A stretch of 46,296 nucleotides of DNA from Streptomyces sp. NRRL S-87 (GCF_000719335.1 NZ_JOGB01000051.1:1-46296); one strand, 5' to 3'. Positions 27,200 through 34,635 are shown, numbered from the stretch's first letter. The notes: generated by a model from the sequence alone, not told the origin. A program made the numbers and translations.

Positions 27200-27314
27200 C
27201 GCCGTGCACCACCGCCGCCGCCGGCCCCCCGCCGGCCCGGCCCGGCCCGGCCCGCACCGCCCCCGGCCGCGGAGGCCCGCAACCGTCCGGCCCCGCAGCC
27301 GCGTCTTGACGCAC

Positions 27315-27345
27315 ACGGGCGCACAGTTCGACGCTGTGCGCCCGT
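27315..27345. terminator. Perfect 12-bp hairpin between rph and the lipoprotein gene
   Basis: ACGGGCGCACAG and CTGTGCGCCCGT enclose TTCGACG. It lies 116 bp past rph and 134 bp before the lipoprotein ATG. It is probably the rph terminator; a 5'-UTR role for the lipoprotein mRNA is possible. CAC-rich simple sequence follows to about 27430. Confidence 0.6.
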
Positions 27346-27478
27346 ACGCACATCCGGACGACGAACGCCACACCACGCACCGCCCGAACACCACGCACAC
27401 GCACCACGCACCACGCACGACGAACGCCGCACGATCGACAACGACCCGCACACACGGGCCGAACCTGGGGGGAACCAC

Positions 27479-27880
27479 ATGGCCCTGCGCCGCCGGCACC
27501 GCACCGCCAAGCTCGTCGCCACCGCACTCCTCGCCGTCCCGGCACTCACCGCCGTGACCGCCTGCTCCGCGATCAGCACCGCCCTCGACTGCGCCAACAC
27601 CGCCGTGGCGATAGCCGACGCCGTCGGCGACCTCCAGCAGGCCGTCTCCCAGGCCGGCAACAGCCCCCAGGACGCCCAGAACGCCCTCAACCAGATCGAC
27701 ACGAGCCTGAAGCAGATCAGCTCCAACACCGACAACGCCGACCTCGGCAAGGCCGTCGACGACCTCAACGCCGCCGTCAAGAACGTCCGCACCGCCATCG
27801 ACCAGGGCAACGTCAACCCCGACGTCACCCCCGTCGCCGACGCCGCGGGCGAGATCACCAAGGTCTGCTCCCCGAACTGA
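27479..27880 (+). CDS. Small secreted lipoprotein of unknown function
   Basis: 133 residues from ATG at 27479, with GGGGGGAA upstream. A lipoprotein signal peptide has RRRHR, then KLVATALLAVPALTAVTACS; C29 is the predicted lipidated residue after a VTA lipobox. The mature part is Ala/Asp/Asn-rich and helical with heptad-like spacing (DAQNALNQIDTSLKQISSN, ADLGKAVDDLNAAVKNVRTA), suggesting a coiled-coil bundle on the outer membrane face. I recognise no catalytic motif. It is inserted between rph and rdgB, which are adjacent in mycobacteria. Confidence 0.85.
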   Translation: MALRRRHRTAKLVATALLAVPALTAVTACSAISTALDCANTAVAIADAVGDLQQAVSQAGNSPQDAQNALNQIDTSLKQISSNTDNADLGKAVDDLNAAVKNVRTAIDQGNVNPDVTPVADAAGEITKVCSPN

Positions 27881-28013
27881 CCCGGCCGAGGACCGCGCGC
27901 CGGGACCGGCGGAGGAGCCGCCCCGGCCGACGGGCGAGCCGCCCCCGCCGACGGACGTACCCGCACCGGGACCGGCGGACGGGACGCGAGGTGGTGCCCC
28001 GGATAATCGGGGC

Positions 28014-28616
28014 ATGACCCGCCTCATCCTCGCGACCCGCAACCAGGGCAAAGTCACCGAGCTGCGCGCCATCCTCGCCGACGCCGGCCTCCCGCACGAG
28101 CTCGTCGGCGCCGACGCCTACCCCGAGATCCCGGACGTCAAGGAAACCGGCGTCACCTTCGCCGAGAACGCGCTCCTCAAGGCACACGCCCTGGCCCGGG
28201 CCACCGGCCTGCCGGCCGTCGCCGACGACTCGGGCCTGTGCGTGGACGTACTCAACGGCGCCCCCGGCATCTTCTCCGCCCGCTGGGCCGGCGCCCACGG
28301 CGACGACACCGCCAACCTCAACCTGCTCCTGGCGCAGCTCTCGGACATCGACGACACCCACCGCGGCGCCCACTTCTTCTGCGCCGCCGCCCTCGCCCTG
28401 CCCGACGGCACCGAGCGCGTCGTCGAGGGACGCCTCCTCGGCACCCTCCGCCACGCCCCCTCCGGCACCGGCGGGTTCGGCTACGACCCGATCCTCCAGC
28501 CCCTCGGCGAGACCCGCACCTGCGCCGAACTCACCCCGGCCGAGAAGAACGCCATCTCCCACCGCGGCCAGGCCTTCCGCGCCCTGGTCCCGGTCCTCCA
28601 GGACCTCCTCGCCTGA
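28014..28616 (+). CDS. rdgB: XTP/dITP diphosphatase (non-canonical purine NTP pyrophosphatase)
   Basis: 200 residues from ATG at 28014; GATAAT (28003-28008) just upstream suggests a leaderless mRNA. RdgB/HAM1 removes dITP and XTP from the nucleotide pool. Motifs: LILATRNQGKVTELRAIL, GVTFAENALLKAHALA, VADDSGLCVDVLNGAPGIFS, ARWAGAHGDD, GTGGFGYDPILQP and EKNAISHRGQAFRAL. All substrate and metal residues of the family appear present. A perfect terminator follows and the converging tRNA-Leu gene lies beyond it. Confidence 0.97.
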   Translation: MTRLILATRNQGKVTELRAILADAGLPHELVGADAYPEIPDVKETGVTFAENALLKAHALARATGLPAVADDSGLCVDVLNGAPGIFSARWAGAHGDDTANLNLLLAQLSDIDDTHRGAHFFCAAALALPDGTERVVEGRLLGTLRHAPSGTGGFGYDPILQPLGETRTCAELTPAEKNAISHRGQAFRALVPVLQDLLA

Positions 28617-28631
28617 CGGCCCCGGGTACGT

Positions 28632-28666
28632 CGAAGGCCCCGGTTCGGATCGGACCGGGGCCTTCG
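28632..28666. terminator. Terminator between rdgB and tRNA-Leu
   Basis: CGAAGGCCCCGGT and ACCGGGGCCTTCG pair perfectly over 13 bp with a 9-nt loop. It lies between convergent transcripts and can serve both. Confidence 0.9.
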
Positions 28667-28671
28667 GTGTG

Positions 28672-28755
28672 TGCGGTCGGAGGGACTCGAACCCTCAAGG
28701 GATTTCTCCCACAACTACCTAAAAGTTGCGTGTAGGCCAATTCCACCACGACCGC
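28672..28755 (-). tRNA. tRNA-Leu (anticodon UAG)
   Basis: 84 nt on the minus strand, without an encoded CCA. The acceptor GCGGTCG pairs with CGACCGC, and the discriminator is A. The anticodon arm CAACT-TTTAGGT-AGTTG places TAG at positions 34-36. A long variable arm (TGGGAGAAATCCC region) marks a class II tRNA. The T arm is GAGGGTTCGAGTCCCTC. Predicted to read CUA (and possibly other CUN) codons; it is not bldA, which has UAA. The HNH genes upstream run in the same direction. Confidence 0.96.
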
Positions 28756-28797
28756 CCTAACCGACCCAATTCGGACATTGGGCCGGTCTGGCTGCGG

Positions 28798-29325
28798 TCA
28801 GTCTACGGCTGCACCGGTCCCGCGGGCGACCGCCTTGCGTCGGCGTCTCCCGCACCACGTGTCCGTCTGGGCATGGCAATTGGGGCAGAGCAGTCGCAGG
28901 TTCGCCATCCGGTCGTCACGCCAGTCGCCGTTGATGTGGTCGACTTCCAGTGTCATCGGGAGGCCCAGCCACTCCGGCGGGGTGCCGCATTCGGCGCAGC
29001 ACTCCGGTACGCCCATCTCCTGCAGGGCCCGGCGTAGGAGCGGGGTCTTCGTGCGCCGCGGGTTGTCGTGTCGGACCAGGACGGCCTCGGCGGTCCGCCT
29101 CGGCGTGGGGCCGGGTTTGCCCCTCTGGTGTGCCTGGCCCAGGAAGTGGCCGGTGGGGAGCCCTTCCTCGCGGATCCAGGCCTTGAGGGCCTGATGCGTG
29201 TGGCCGGACACCGGCAGATTCAGTCTGCGGAGGGTTTCGGCGAGCGTCGTCGAGGCCTCGACGGCGGTGCGCAGGACGCCGGTTGGCGGTTTCGTGAGCC
29301 GTCCACCCTTGCGGGGGCCGCTCAT
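28798..29325 (-). CDS. HNH endonuclease with one DNA-binding module (second of a pair)
   Basis: 175 residues from ATG at 29325, overlapping the stop of the upstream HNH gene by 4 bp (ATGA). The N-terminal module (about 17-62) resembles a helix-turn-helix unit: AVEASTTLAETLRRLNLPVS, then IREEGLPTGHF, a variant of the IDTSHF ending seen in phage and homing-type HNH proteins. The C-terminal HNH nuclease has zinc cysteines CAECG and CPNCH, and the catalytic core LEVDHINGDWRDDRMANLRL. It ends 43 bp before the tRNA-Leu gene. The biological role (selfish nuclease, defence or repair) cannot be told from sequence. Confidence 0.85.
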   Translation of the reverse strand: MSGPRKGGRLTKPPTGVLRTAVEASTTLAETLRRLNLPVSGHTHQALKAWIREEGLPTGHFLGQAHQRGKPGPTPRRTAEAVLVRHDNPRRTKTPLLRRALQEMGVPECCAECGTPPEWLGLPMTLEVDHINGDWRDDRMANLRLLCPNCHAQTDTWCGRRRRKAVARGTGAAVD

Positions 29326-29960
29326 CGGCGCCGTCCCTTCGCGCGCCCTCGATAGCTGTCCGTCGTCGAGTGGCAGTTGGGGCACAGGAAGCGCAGGTTC
29401 ACCGGTCGGTTGTTCTGCCAGTCACCGTCCACGTGATCGACTTCCAGGCGCAGCGGCCGTCCGCGCCAGGTGGCCTCGATGCCGCACCTGGCGCACCGTT
29501 CCTCCGTCCCGAGTGCCGTCATCGCCCGCCTGAGGCGGTCGCCCGGAACGCGCCCGTGTCCGGGCTCCAGCGTCACCAGTAGCTCTTCCGGTGTCTTGGG
29601 CGGCCCTGAGCGGGTCCCCGTCGAGCGGGTCCTGAAGTGCGAGGTGTCTATGCCGAAGGCCCGCACCTTGCGGCTGATGTGGGTGTGGTGGCCGCCCACG
29701 ACGTCCAGACCGAGGCGGCTCAGTACCTCGCGCATGGTCGTGGACGCCGCCACGGCCTCCGCGAGGATCTCCCGGGTCCACTTCTCGCCCTCGCGCTCGA
29801 AGTGGGACGTGTCCACGCCGAGCTTCTGCATCCGGGCGCGGATGTACTGGCGCGAGCCGCTCTTCGGGTCGAGGCCCAGGTGGGTGAGGGCTTCGGTGAG
29901 GGTGCGGGAGGTGCGGGCGGCTTCGGTGAGGCGGGCTCTCGTGTAGGGGCTCGTCGGCAT
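29322..29960 (-). CDS. HNH endonuclease with two DNA-binding modules (first of a pair)
   Basis: 212 residues from ATG at 29960. Two tandem modules end GVDTSHF and GIDTSHF: TRARLTEAARTSRTLTEALT..., and TREILAEAVAASTTMREVLS.... The C-terminal HNH domain has CARCG, LEVDHVDGDWQNNRPVNLRF and LCPNCH. It is paralogous to the following gene, with which it is translationally coupled, and differs by one extra module. A small inverted repeat (ATACGGT-N5-ACCGTAT) precedes it. Such modular HNH proteins are common in actinophages; here no other phage gene is adjacent. Confidence 0.85.
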   Translation of the reverse strand: MPTSPYTRARLTEAARTSRTLTEALTHLGLDPKSGSRQYIRARMQKLGVDTSHFEREGEKWTREILAEAVAASTTMREVLSRLGLDVVGGHHTHISRKVRAFGIDTSHFRTRSTGTRSGPPKTPEELLVTLEPGHGRVPGDRLRRAMTALGTEERCARCGIEATWRGRPLRLEVDHVDGDWQNNRPVNLRFLCPNCHSTTDSYRGRAKGRRR

Positions 29961-30025
29961 GGCGTACTCCAGTTCTCGGGCCGCTCGGGTGTGCGGCACT
30001 CGCTTGGAGTAACGGGGTGCGGGCA

Positions 30026-30044
30026 ATACGGTTACGCACCGTAT
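30026..30044. promoter_or_regulatory. Inverted repeat ATACGGT-TACGC-ACCGTAT upstream of the HNH pair
   Basis: Perfect 7-bp arms with a 5-bp spacer, 66 bp before the first HNH start codon and next to the bcp terminator. A candidate operator; no cognate regulator is known. Confidence 0.4.
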
Positions 30045-30046
30045 GC

Positions 30047-30086
30047 GGAAGGGCCCGTGCCGGTTGCGTCCGGCGCGGGCCCTTCC
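30047..30086 (-). terminator. Terminator after bcp
   Basis: GGAAGGGCCCGTGCCGG pairs with CCGGCGCGGGCCCTTCC (17 bp, one G-T pair) around TTGCGT, 13 bp after the bcp stop. Confidence 0.9.
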
Positions 30087-30099
30087 GAGGGGGGCGGGG

Positions 30100-30567
30100 T
30101 CAGATGCCCAGGTCCTTGATGATCTTCGCCACGTGGCCGGTGGCCTTGACGTTGTAGAGGGCGCGCTCGACCTTGCCGGCCTCGTCGACGACCACCGTGG
30201 AGCGGATGACGCCGGTGACGGTCTTGCCGTAGAGCTTCTTCTCGCCGTACGCGCCGTACGCCGTCAGCACCTCCTTCTCCGGGTCGCCGACCAGGGTGAC
30301 CTTCAGGTGCTCCTTCTCGCGGAACTTGGCCAGCTTCTCCGGCTTGTCGGGGGAGACGCCGATGACGTCGTAGCCGGCGGAGGCCAGCACCTCCAGGTTG
30401 TCGGTGAAGTCGCAGGCCTGCTTGGTGCAGCCCGGGGTCAGCGCGGCGGGGTAGAAGTACACGATCACTTTGCGGCCCTTGTGGTCCGCGAGCGAGACCG
30501 CGTTGCCGTCGGCGTCGGGCAGGGTGAAGGCGGGCGCGGTGTCGCCCGGCTGGAGTCGCTCGCTCAT
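30100..30567 (-). CDS. bcp: Thioredoxin-dependent thiol peroxidase (Bcp/PrxQ)
   Basis: 155 residues from ATG at 30567 (MSERLQPGDTAPAF), with GAGACTTGAGGAC upstream. It is an atypical 2-Cys peroxiredoxin that reduces hydroperoxides using thioredoxin. Peroxidatic C47 lies in the YPAALTPGCTKQACDF motif, and C52 five residues on is the resolving Cys of the PrxQ type. GVSPDKPEKLAKFREKEHL and YGKTVTGVIRSTVVVDEAG are typical. Cytoplasmic. It ends before the HNH pair, with its own terminator, and is divergent from the DUF3618 gene. Confidence 0.95.
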   Translation of the reverse strand: MSERLQPGDTAPAFTLPDADGNAVSLADHKGRKVIVYFYPAALTPGCTKQACDFTDNLEVLASAGYDVIGVSPDKPEKLAKFREKEHLKVTLVGDPEKEVLTAYGAYGEKKLYGKTVTGVIRSTVVVDEAGKVERALYNVKATGHVAKIIKDLGI

Positions 30568-30673
30568 GTCCTCAAGTCTCCTCGGGAGGGGATCCGTACG
30601 GCATCGAGCGTAAGCTGACAGACTGTCCACGTCGGACTACGCCCACCCATACGACCACGACGGAGGCAGCGCG

Positions 30674-30994
30674 GTGTCGGATGCCAGGACCCCCGCTCAG
30701 ATCGAGGCGGACATCATCCGCAGGCGCGCGGCGCTCGCCGAGACGCTCGACGAGATCGGCGTGCGCATGCACCCGCAGACGATCATCGGGGACGCGAAGG
30801 CGCGGGTCGCCTCGTCCGTCGACGAGACGGTCGGCCGTGCGTTCGTGGCGGTCAACCGGGTGGTGACGGACATCAAGGCCGGGCTGCGGCACGAGGACGG
30901 CCAGCCGAGGCTGGAGCGGGTGGTGCCGGTGGCACTGCTGGCCGTGGGCGTCGTGGGGCTGCTCGCGGTGTCGGTACGGCGCAGGCGCGCGTGA
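30674..30994 (+). CDS. DUF3618 domain-containing membrane protein
   Basis: 106 residues from GTG at 30674, with GGAGG upstream. The N-terminal DUF3618 motif is RTPAQIEADIIRRRAALAET, then LDEIGVRMHPQTI. A single C-terminal membrane helix (VVPVALLAVGVVGLLAVSV) is followed by RRRRA, placing the long helical N-part in the cytoplasm. DUF3618 proteins often accompany phage-holin-like and YtxH-like stress proteins; no activity is known. It is about 80 bp before the GroES-like gene, which may have its own promoter. Confidence 0.85.
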   Translation: MSDARTPAQIEADIIRRRAALAETLDEIGVRMHPQTIIGDAKARVASSVDETVGRAFVAVNRVVTDIKAGLRHEDGQPRLERVVPVALLAVGVVGLLAVSVRRRRA

Positions 30995-31073
30995 CGCGTC
31001 GCGGTGGCGGCGCGCGGCGGCGGTCCGTGACCCTGCGGGGTGCACGGGCCGGTGGGACGGGTAGGTTCGGAAC

Positions 31074-31415
31074 GTGAGCGAGAACCCCACCCACGACAAG
31101 CTGCCCATCCGTATGCTGCACGACCGCGTGCTGGTCCGGTCCGACTCTCCCGAGGGGGAGCGGCGCTCCGGCGGCGGCATCCTCATCCCGGCGACGGCCG
31201 CGGTGGGGAAGCGGCTGGCCTGGGCCGAGGTGGTCGCGGTCGGTCAGAGCGTGCGGACCGTGGAGCCCGGTGACCGGGTGCTGTACGACCCGGAGGACCG
31301 GGCGGAGGTCGAGGTCAGGGGCGTGGCGTACGTGCTGATGCGCGAGCGGGACCTGCACGCGGTGGCCGCGGAGCGGCTGGAGGGCTCGGAGGACTCGACG
31401 GGCCTGTACCTCTAG
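31074..31415 (+). CDS. GroES-like co-chaperonin (Cpn10 family), not linked to groEL
   Basis: 113 residues from GTG at 31074; TAGGTT six nt upstream suggests a leaderless mRNA. The Cpn10 barrel shows PIRMLHDRVLVRSDSP, then GGGILIPATA, AWAEVVAVGQSVRTVEPGDR, VLYDPEDRAEVEVRGVAYVL and MRERDLHAV. The mobile loop (EGERRSGGGILIP) is present. It has about 15 extra C-terminal residues (LEGSEDSTGLYL) compared with ordinary GroES. No groEL is adjacent, unlike the usual groESL operon, so it may be a second, divergent co-chaperonin. Confidence 0.85.
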   Translation: MSENPTHDKLPIRMLHDRVLVRSDSPEGERRSGGGILIPATAAVGKRLAWAEVVAVGQSVRTVEPGDRVLYDPEDRAEVEVRGVAYVLMRERDLHAVAAERLEGSEDSTGLYL

Positions 31416-31481
31416 CTTCGCCGGAGATCCGGATCTCGGGGCCTCCGTGTCCCCGGGACCTCCGGGCCCCCGGCATCGCGT

Positions 31482-31509
31482 AGGGCCGGTGACGTCTGTC
31501 ACCGGCCCT
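31482..31509 (+). terminator. Terminator after the GroES-like gene
   Basis: AGGGCCGGTGAC and GTCACCGGCCCT form a perfect 12-bp stem with a GTCT loop, followed by TCGGCGTTGCTTTGC. Confidence 0.9.
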
Positions 31510-31539
31510 TCGGCGTTGCTTTGCTACGGTGGCGGGGAA

Positions 31540-31581
31540 CCCCGACGAGACGCGCCGTACCGGGTACGACAAGACGACGCA
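31540..31581 (+). promoter_or_regulatory. Guanidine-III (mini-ykkC-type) riboswitch upstream of the guanidinium exporter
   Basis: The stretch CCCCGACGAGACGCGCCG, then TACCGGGTACGACAAGACG and ACGC, lines up with the guanidine-III riboswitch as I remember it from Thermobifida fusca (CCGGACGAGGTGCGCCG, TACCCGGTC, GGACAAGACGGCGC), including the conserved ACGAG and ACAAGACG elements. It lies 34 nt before the exporter ATG. GACAAG (31568-31573) can also pair with CTTGTC (31585-31590) just downstream, a possible competing structure. The GGAGG ribosome site is at 31603-31607. Confidence 0.88.
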
Positions 31582-31614
31582 CCGCTTGTCCGCGCTCGTT
31601 TCGGAGGTGCCGTC

Positions 31615-31935
31615 ATGGCCTGGGTCCTGCTGTTCGTCGCCGGTCTGCTCGAGGTCGGCTGGTCGATCGGTATGAAGTACACGGAGGGGTTCACGCGGCT
31701 GTGGCCGAGCGTGTTCACCGGTGCCGGCATCGTGGCGAGCATGGTGCTGCTGTCGTACGCGGCGAAGACGTTGCCGATCGGTACGGCGTACGGGGTGTGG
31801 GTGGGTATCGGTGCGGCCGGTGCGGCGGTGCTCGGCATGGTGGTGCTGGGTGAGCCGGCGACCGCCGCACGGATCTTCTTCATCTGCCTGTTGCTGGTGG
31901 CCGTGGTGGGGCTGAAGGCGACCTCGGGGCACTAG
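31615..31935 (+). CDS. sugE: Guanidinium exporter (SMR family, SugE/Gdx)
   Basis: 106 residues from ATG at 31615, with GGAGG 7 nt upstream. It is a four-helix small multidrug resistance protein working as a dual-topology dimer. All residues I recall for guanidinium binding in Gdx are present: E13 and W16 (LLEVGWSIGMKY), S42, Y59 and W62 (GTAYGVWVGIG). This places it in the guanidinium/proton exchanger branch rather than the EmrE drug-export branch, and the guanidine riboswitch upstream agrees. Its last 56 bp overlap the 3' end of the converging penicillin-binding protein gene. Confidence 0.95.
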   Translation: MAWVLLFVAGLLEVGWSIGMKYTEGFTRLWPSVFTGAGIVASMVLLSYAAKTLPIGTAYGVWVGIGAAGAAVLGMVVLGEPATAARIFFICLLLVAVVGLKATSGH

Positions 31936-34345
31936 GTCCGCCTCCGGTGCCTCCGGTGGCGGTGCCTCCGCCGGTGCCGGTGGTGCCGCCGTCGGTGGTG
32001 CCGCCGGTCGTTCCGGTGGTGGTGCCGCCGCCGTCGGTGGTGCCGGTGGTGGTGCCGCCCTGGTCCTGGCCGCCGGTCTGGCCGGTGGTCCGGCCCTGGT
32101 TCTGGCCCTGGTCCTGGCCCTGGTCGGTGGTGCCGCCGTTGCCGTTCCCGCCGTTGCCGTTCCCGCCGTTGCCGTTGCCCTGGTCCTGGCCCTGGGTGCG
32201 GCCCTGGTCCTGGCCCTGGGGCCGGCCTTCGTCCTGGCCGGGGCGTTCGCGGTCCGGGCCGCGGGTGCGGGTGGGTTCGGCGGGGGGTACGTACGCGGCG
32301 CCCGGCTGGAGCTCGAGGTCGAACTCGGTGGCTTCGGTGCCGGCCAGTGCGGCCGCGGTGTAGTCGGCCCAGATGCGGGCGGGGTAGCCGCCGCCGTTGA
32401 CGCGGGCCTGGCCGAGGGCGCCGTAGAGGGGTTCGAGGGCGCCGGTGTCGGGGTCCTGGCCCATGACGGAGACGACGGTGACGAGGTCGGGGGTGTAGCC
32501 GGCGAACCAGGCGGCCCTGTCCTCCTCGGCGGTGCCGGTCTTGCCGGCGGCGGGGCGGCCGGCTGCCTGGGCGGCGGTGCCGGTGCCGCTCTCGACGACC
32601 GATTCGAGGATCGAGGTGGTGGTGTCGGCGGCCTCGCGCTCGACGGCCTCCTTGGGCGTGCGTCGGGGGAGGGGGAGGGCGTCGCCGTTCTTGCTGGCCT
32701 TCTCGACGATGGTCCACGGGGTGTAGCGGCCGTGGTCGGCGAGGGTGGCGTAGACCTGGGTCATGTCGAGGACGCTGGCCTGGAGGGTGCCGAGGGCCAT
32801 GGCGGGGACGGCGTGGAAGCCCGGTACGTCCTTGGGCATGCCCATGTCGATGGTGGTCTGCTTGACGTTCCTGGTGCCGACGTCGACGGCCATCTGCGCG
32901 TACACGGTGTTGACGGAGAGGTTGGTGGCGGAGCGCACGGTGATCTCGCCGTACGAGCGCTGGTCCTCGTTCTCGGGGGCGTAGGCGATGGCGGAGCCCT
33001 GGACGGGGCGCTCGTTGTCGCCGTTGTAGAGGGTGTTGGGGGTGATGCGGCGGCCGTCCTGCGTGGTGGAGTCGTGTTGGACGGCGGCGGTGAAGACGAA
33101 CGGCTTGAAGGTGGAGCCGGGGGTGTAGTCGTGGCGGGTGGCGTTGTTGACGTACTGCTTGGTGTAGTCGATGCCGCCGTAGAGGGCGACGACCTTGCCG
33201 GTGGCGGGGTCGATGGAGACGCCGCCGGCGCGGACGTTGCGGTCCTCGGGGCGTTCGGCGGGGTCGAGGTCGTCGAGGAGGGTGTCCTGGACGGCCTTGA
33301 CGAAGGCGTTCTCGCGGCGCCTGTCGATGGTGGTGGTGATGCGGTAGCCGCCGGCGGCGAGGTCGGACTCGTCGATGACCTCGTTGTCGATCAGGTAGTC
33401 CTTGACGGTCTCGACGAGGTAGCCGCGCTGGCCGGACATGCCGGAGGGGGCGCGGACCTTGCCGGGTTCGGGGAAGGTGAGGGCCGCCCGTCGGGCCGGG
33501 GGGAGCCACTTCTTCTTGACCATGCCGTCGAGGACGTAGTTCCAGCGGGCGAGGGCGCGGTCGCGTTGCTGGGGGTGGGCGACGACGTCGAAGGTGCTGG
33601 GGGAGTTGAGGAGGGTGGCGAGGTAGGCGCCCTCGGCGGTGGTGAGCTTGCTGACGTCCTTGCCGTAGTAGGCCTGGGCGGCGGCCTGGATGCCGTAGGC
33701 GTTGCGGCCGAAGTAGCTGGTGTTGAGGTAGCCCTCGAGAATGTCCTCCTTGGACTGTTCGCGACCGAGTTTGATCGCGATGAAGAACTCCTTGACCTTG
33801 CGTTTGATGGTCTGTTCCTGGCCCAGGTAGTAGTTCTTGACGTACTGCTGGGTGATGGTGGAGCCGGACTGCTTGCCCTTGCCGGTCACGGTGTTCCAGG
33901 CGGCGCGCAGCATGGCCTTGGGGTCGACGGCGCGTTCGGAGTAGAAGTCCCGGTCCTCGGCGGCGAGTACGGCCTGCTGGACGGTCCTGGGGACCTGGGA
34001 GAGCGGCACGTTGACGCGGTTGACCTCGCCGTCGCGGGCGAGCTGGCTGCCGTCGGCGTACAGGTAGACGTTGCTCTGGGCGGTGGCCGCCTTGTTGGCG
34101 GGCGGGATGTCGACGAGGAGGTAGCCGGCGATGAGGGCGCCGGCGACGAGGAGGAGGAGCAGGAGGAGGCCGCCGAGCAGCATCCGCCAGGTGGGCAGGA
34201 AGCGGCGCCGGCCGGTGCGTGGGGGCCTGCCGGGCCGGCCGGTGGCGGATTGCGGGGCGTCCGCGGCGCGTTGGCCGGGCGTGGGGCCGGCGGGCCGGTC
34301 CGGGTCCCGGGGGGCCCAGCCCTGCTGCGGTGACTCGTCGCTCAT
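31880..34345 (-). CDS. Bifunctional penicillin-binding protein (class A PBP, transglycosylase/transpeptidase)
   Basis: 821 residues from ATG at 34345. A cytoplasmic Pro/Arg tail and one membrane helix (about 55-80, MLLGGLLLLLLLVAGALIAG) precede the GT51 transglycosylase with E130 (AAEDRDFYSERAVDPKAMLR) and GSTITQQYVKNYYLG. The transpeptidase domain has S411-T-F-K, S477-V-N and K602-T-G, all intact. After about residue 690 comes a tail of Gln/Gly/Asn/Thr repeats (GNGNGGNGNGG, QGQDQG, TTGTTDGGG). It polymerises and cross-links peptidoglycan. The last 19 codons are antisense to the end of sugE, an unusual extension. Confidence 0.95.
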   Translation of the reverse strand: MSDESPQQGWAPRDPDRPAGPTPGQRAADAPQSATGRPGRPPRTGRRRFLPTWRMLLGGLLLLLLLVAGALIAGYLLVDIPPANKAATAQSNVYLYADGSQLARDGEVNRVNVPLSQVPRTVQQAVLAAEDRDFYSERAVDPKAMLRAAWNTVTGKGKQSGSTITQQYVKNYYLGQEQTIKRKVKEFFIAIKLGREQSKEDILEGYLNTSYFGRNAYGIQAAAQAYYGKDVSKLTTAEGAYLATLLNSPSTFDVVAHPQQRDRALARWNYVLDGMVKKKWLPPARRAALTFPEPGKVRAPSGMSGQRGYLVETVKDYLIDNEVIDESDLAAGGYRITTTIDRRRENAFVKAVQDTLLDDLDPAERPEDRNVRAGGVSIDPATGKVVALYGGIDYTKQYVNNATRHDYTPGSTFKPFVFTAAVQHDSTTQDGRRITPNTLYNGDNERPVQGSAIAYAPENEDQRSYGEITVRSATNLSVNTVYAQMAVDVGTRNVKQTTIDMGMPKDVPGFHAVPAMALGTLQASVLDMTQVYATLADHGRYTPWTIVEKASKNGDALPLPRRTPKEAVEREAADTTTSILESVVESGTGTAAQAAGRPAAGKTGTAEEDRAAWFAGYTPDLVTVVSVMGQDPDTGALEPLYGALGQARVNGGGYPARIWADYTAAALAGTEATEFDLELQPGAAYVPPAEPTRTRGPDRERPGQDEGRPQGQDQGRTQGQDQGNGNGGNGNGGNGNGGTTDQGQDQGQNQGRTTGQTGGQDQGGTTTGTTDGGGTTTGTTGGTTDGGTTGTGGGTATGGTGGGPSAPRSPSAPPRPPATGR
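32136..32179. repeat. 15-bp tandem repeat in the PBP tail coding region
   Basis: CCGTTGCCGTTCCCG occurs twice in full and once in part, coding for Gly-Asn-Gly-Asn-Gly units. It is part of a longer low-complexity tract (31945-32260) of CCTGG/GGTGGTGCCG units, so tail length probably varies between strains. Confidence 0.8.
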
Positions 34346-34635
34346 GACTCCAGGGACTCCTCGGCCGGATCATCTGTCGTCGCCCGTTCGGGCGATATGT
34401 ATGCGTCTGTACCCCATGGAACACCGTCCCGTCCCGGTCGGCCGATATTCGGTCGCGCGGGTCCCTCCGGCGCACTAAGCTCGCTCGCTTTGGCTGACAG
34501 GGCCTCAGGAGTGTTGCGTGGCACGCTCGTCGGGCGTCGGGCGTCGGGCCGGACCGGCTCGGGGCCCGGTGCTCGCGGGTACCGGTACGCACATGGACAA
34601 CGAGTCCGGGTCGGGATACGAGGTGGCGAGCGAGG

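Noticed and set aside
28631..28667. Recurring CGAAGGCCCCG/CGGGGCCTTCG stems (also at 22599 and 26258) as a mobile repeat
   Set aside because: Each is at a gene end with a different loop and flank; this is the common Streptomyces terminator style rather than a dispersed element.
28672..30040. Integrative element inserted at tRNA-Leu
   Set aside because: The HNH genes lie on the 5' side of the tRNA, there is no integrase, and I found no duplicated tRNA 3' end.
34518..34635. Small gene before the first ABC permease
   Set aside because: The frame from 34518 conflicts with the permease frame and lacks a ribosome site or recognisable pattern; the region is better read as promoter DNA.
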